From the NCBI GenBank assembly GCA_902728285.1, contig CACVBU010000835.1, positions 79,471-143,470 of the forward strand: a DNA stretch of 64,000 nucleotides. Direction: 5' to 3'. Under the pieces are notes generated by a model. That model saw nothing but the letters and a program-made list of their open reading frames with translations, made no database searches and was not told where the DNA came from. The position numbers were made by a program, and so were the translations under genes. This stretch comes from Clytia hemisphaerica. Its lineage: Eukaryota; Cnidaria; Hydrozoa; Leptothecata; Clytiidae. Within the stretch, counting starts at the first letter, position 1, and each line of letters starts with the position of its first letter. Below, in pieces: positions 63,953 to 64,000 of the stretch.

Positions 63953-64000
63953 TCTAGAAGAGATTAGCGAGGTTAAGCAAGAAGCTATCTATTACGTACG

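Overview
This is AT-rich nuclear DNA of an animal, probably a non-model marine invertebrate. The evidence is GT-AG introns, a multi-exon roundabout (Robo)-type receptor, a last exon of a type II NADH dehydrogenase (an alternative dehydrogenase kept by many invertebrates but absent from vertebrates and insects), a tRNA-derived SINE, and very many eukaryotic transposons. The lineage assignment is inference; no species can be named from the sequence alone. There are no prokaryotic signals (operons, ribosome binding sites, CRISPR arrays).

Host genes are few. A type II NADH dehydrogenase 3' exon lies at 332-743 (+). A single-exon endonuclease/exonuclease/phosphatase (EEP) protein lies at 12206-12961 (+). 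A Robo-like receptor is on the minus strand, with ten exons that join in phase from a signal-peptide exon at 32971 down to the start of a third FN3 domain at 27748. Two exons of a C2H2 zinc-finger/NLS protein lie at 47552-47786 and 48471-48620 (+). A TATA-containing promoter with a splice donor just after the presumptive first exon is near 23490 (low confidence).

The rest is a mosaic of mobile elements, many with both ends and their target duplication readable. They are an apparently intact DIRS-type retrotransposon (14901-19341) beside a perfect 101-bp-arm palindrome; a young Ty3/Gypsy element with one 1391-codon ORF, 190-bp LTRs and a CTTAT target duplication (41565-46368), followed by a suspicious near-identical partial copy; a complete 4.2-kb hAT element with a spliced transposase and a 5-bp target duplication (56025-60228); a DUF4371/hAT transposase pseudogene (53766-55500); a broken non-LTR retrotransposon (61606-63374 plus 3' UTR); a SINE; and about fifteen short non-autonomous inverted-repeat elements. 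Several insertions are proven by an 'empty' copy of the target elsewhere in the window: the mariner-like element in one of two hAT copies (37.5 kb versus 39.1 kb), the 9-bp-TSD element in one arm of a large inverted repeat (48.8 kb versus 51.3 kb), and the 395-bp and DIRS insertions in a repeat whose intact copy is at 61.3 kb.

A recurring theme is short terminal-inverted-repeat elements whose ends are filled with runs of a family-specific 6-8-mer (ATACCG, ATTCCG, AATCGA, GCGTGAAT, ACAGGTC, GGGCCGACTAAA and others). At least three of them share a 6-bp target duplication. Tandem arrays occur at 7.7-8.3/11.4-11.7 kb (one array split by a 3.1-kb nested insertion), 24.6-25.6 kb (about 184-bp period) and 52.0-53.6 kb (about 476-bp period). 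Single N bases at 46375, 48761 and 53765 mark likely assembly joins, and structures touching them should be treated with caution.
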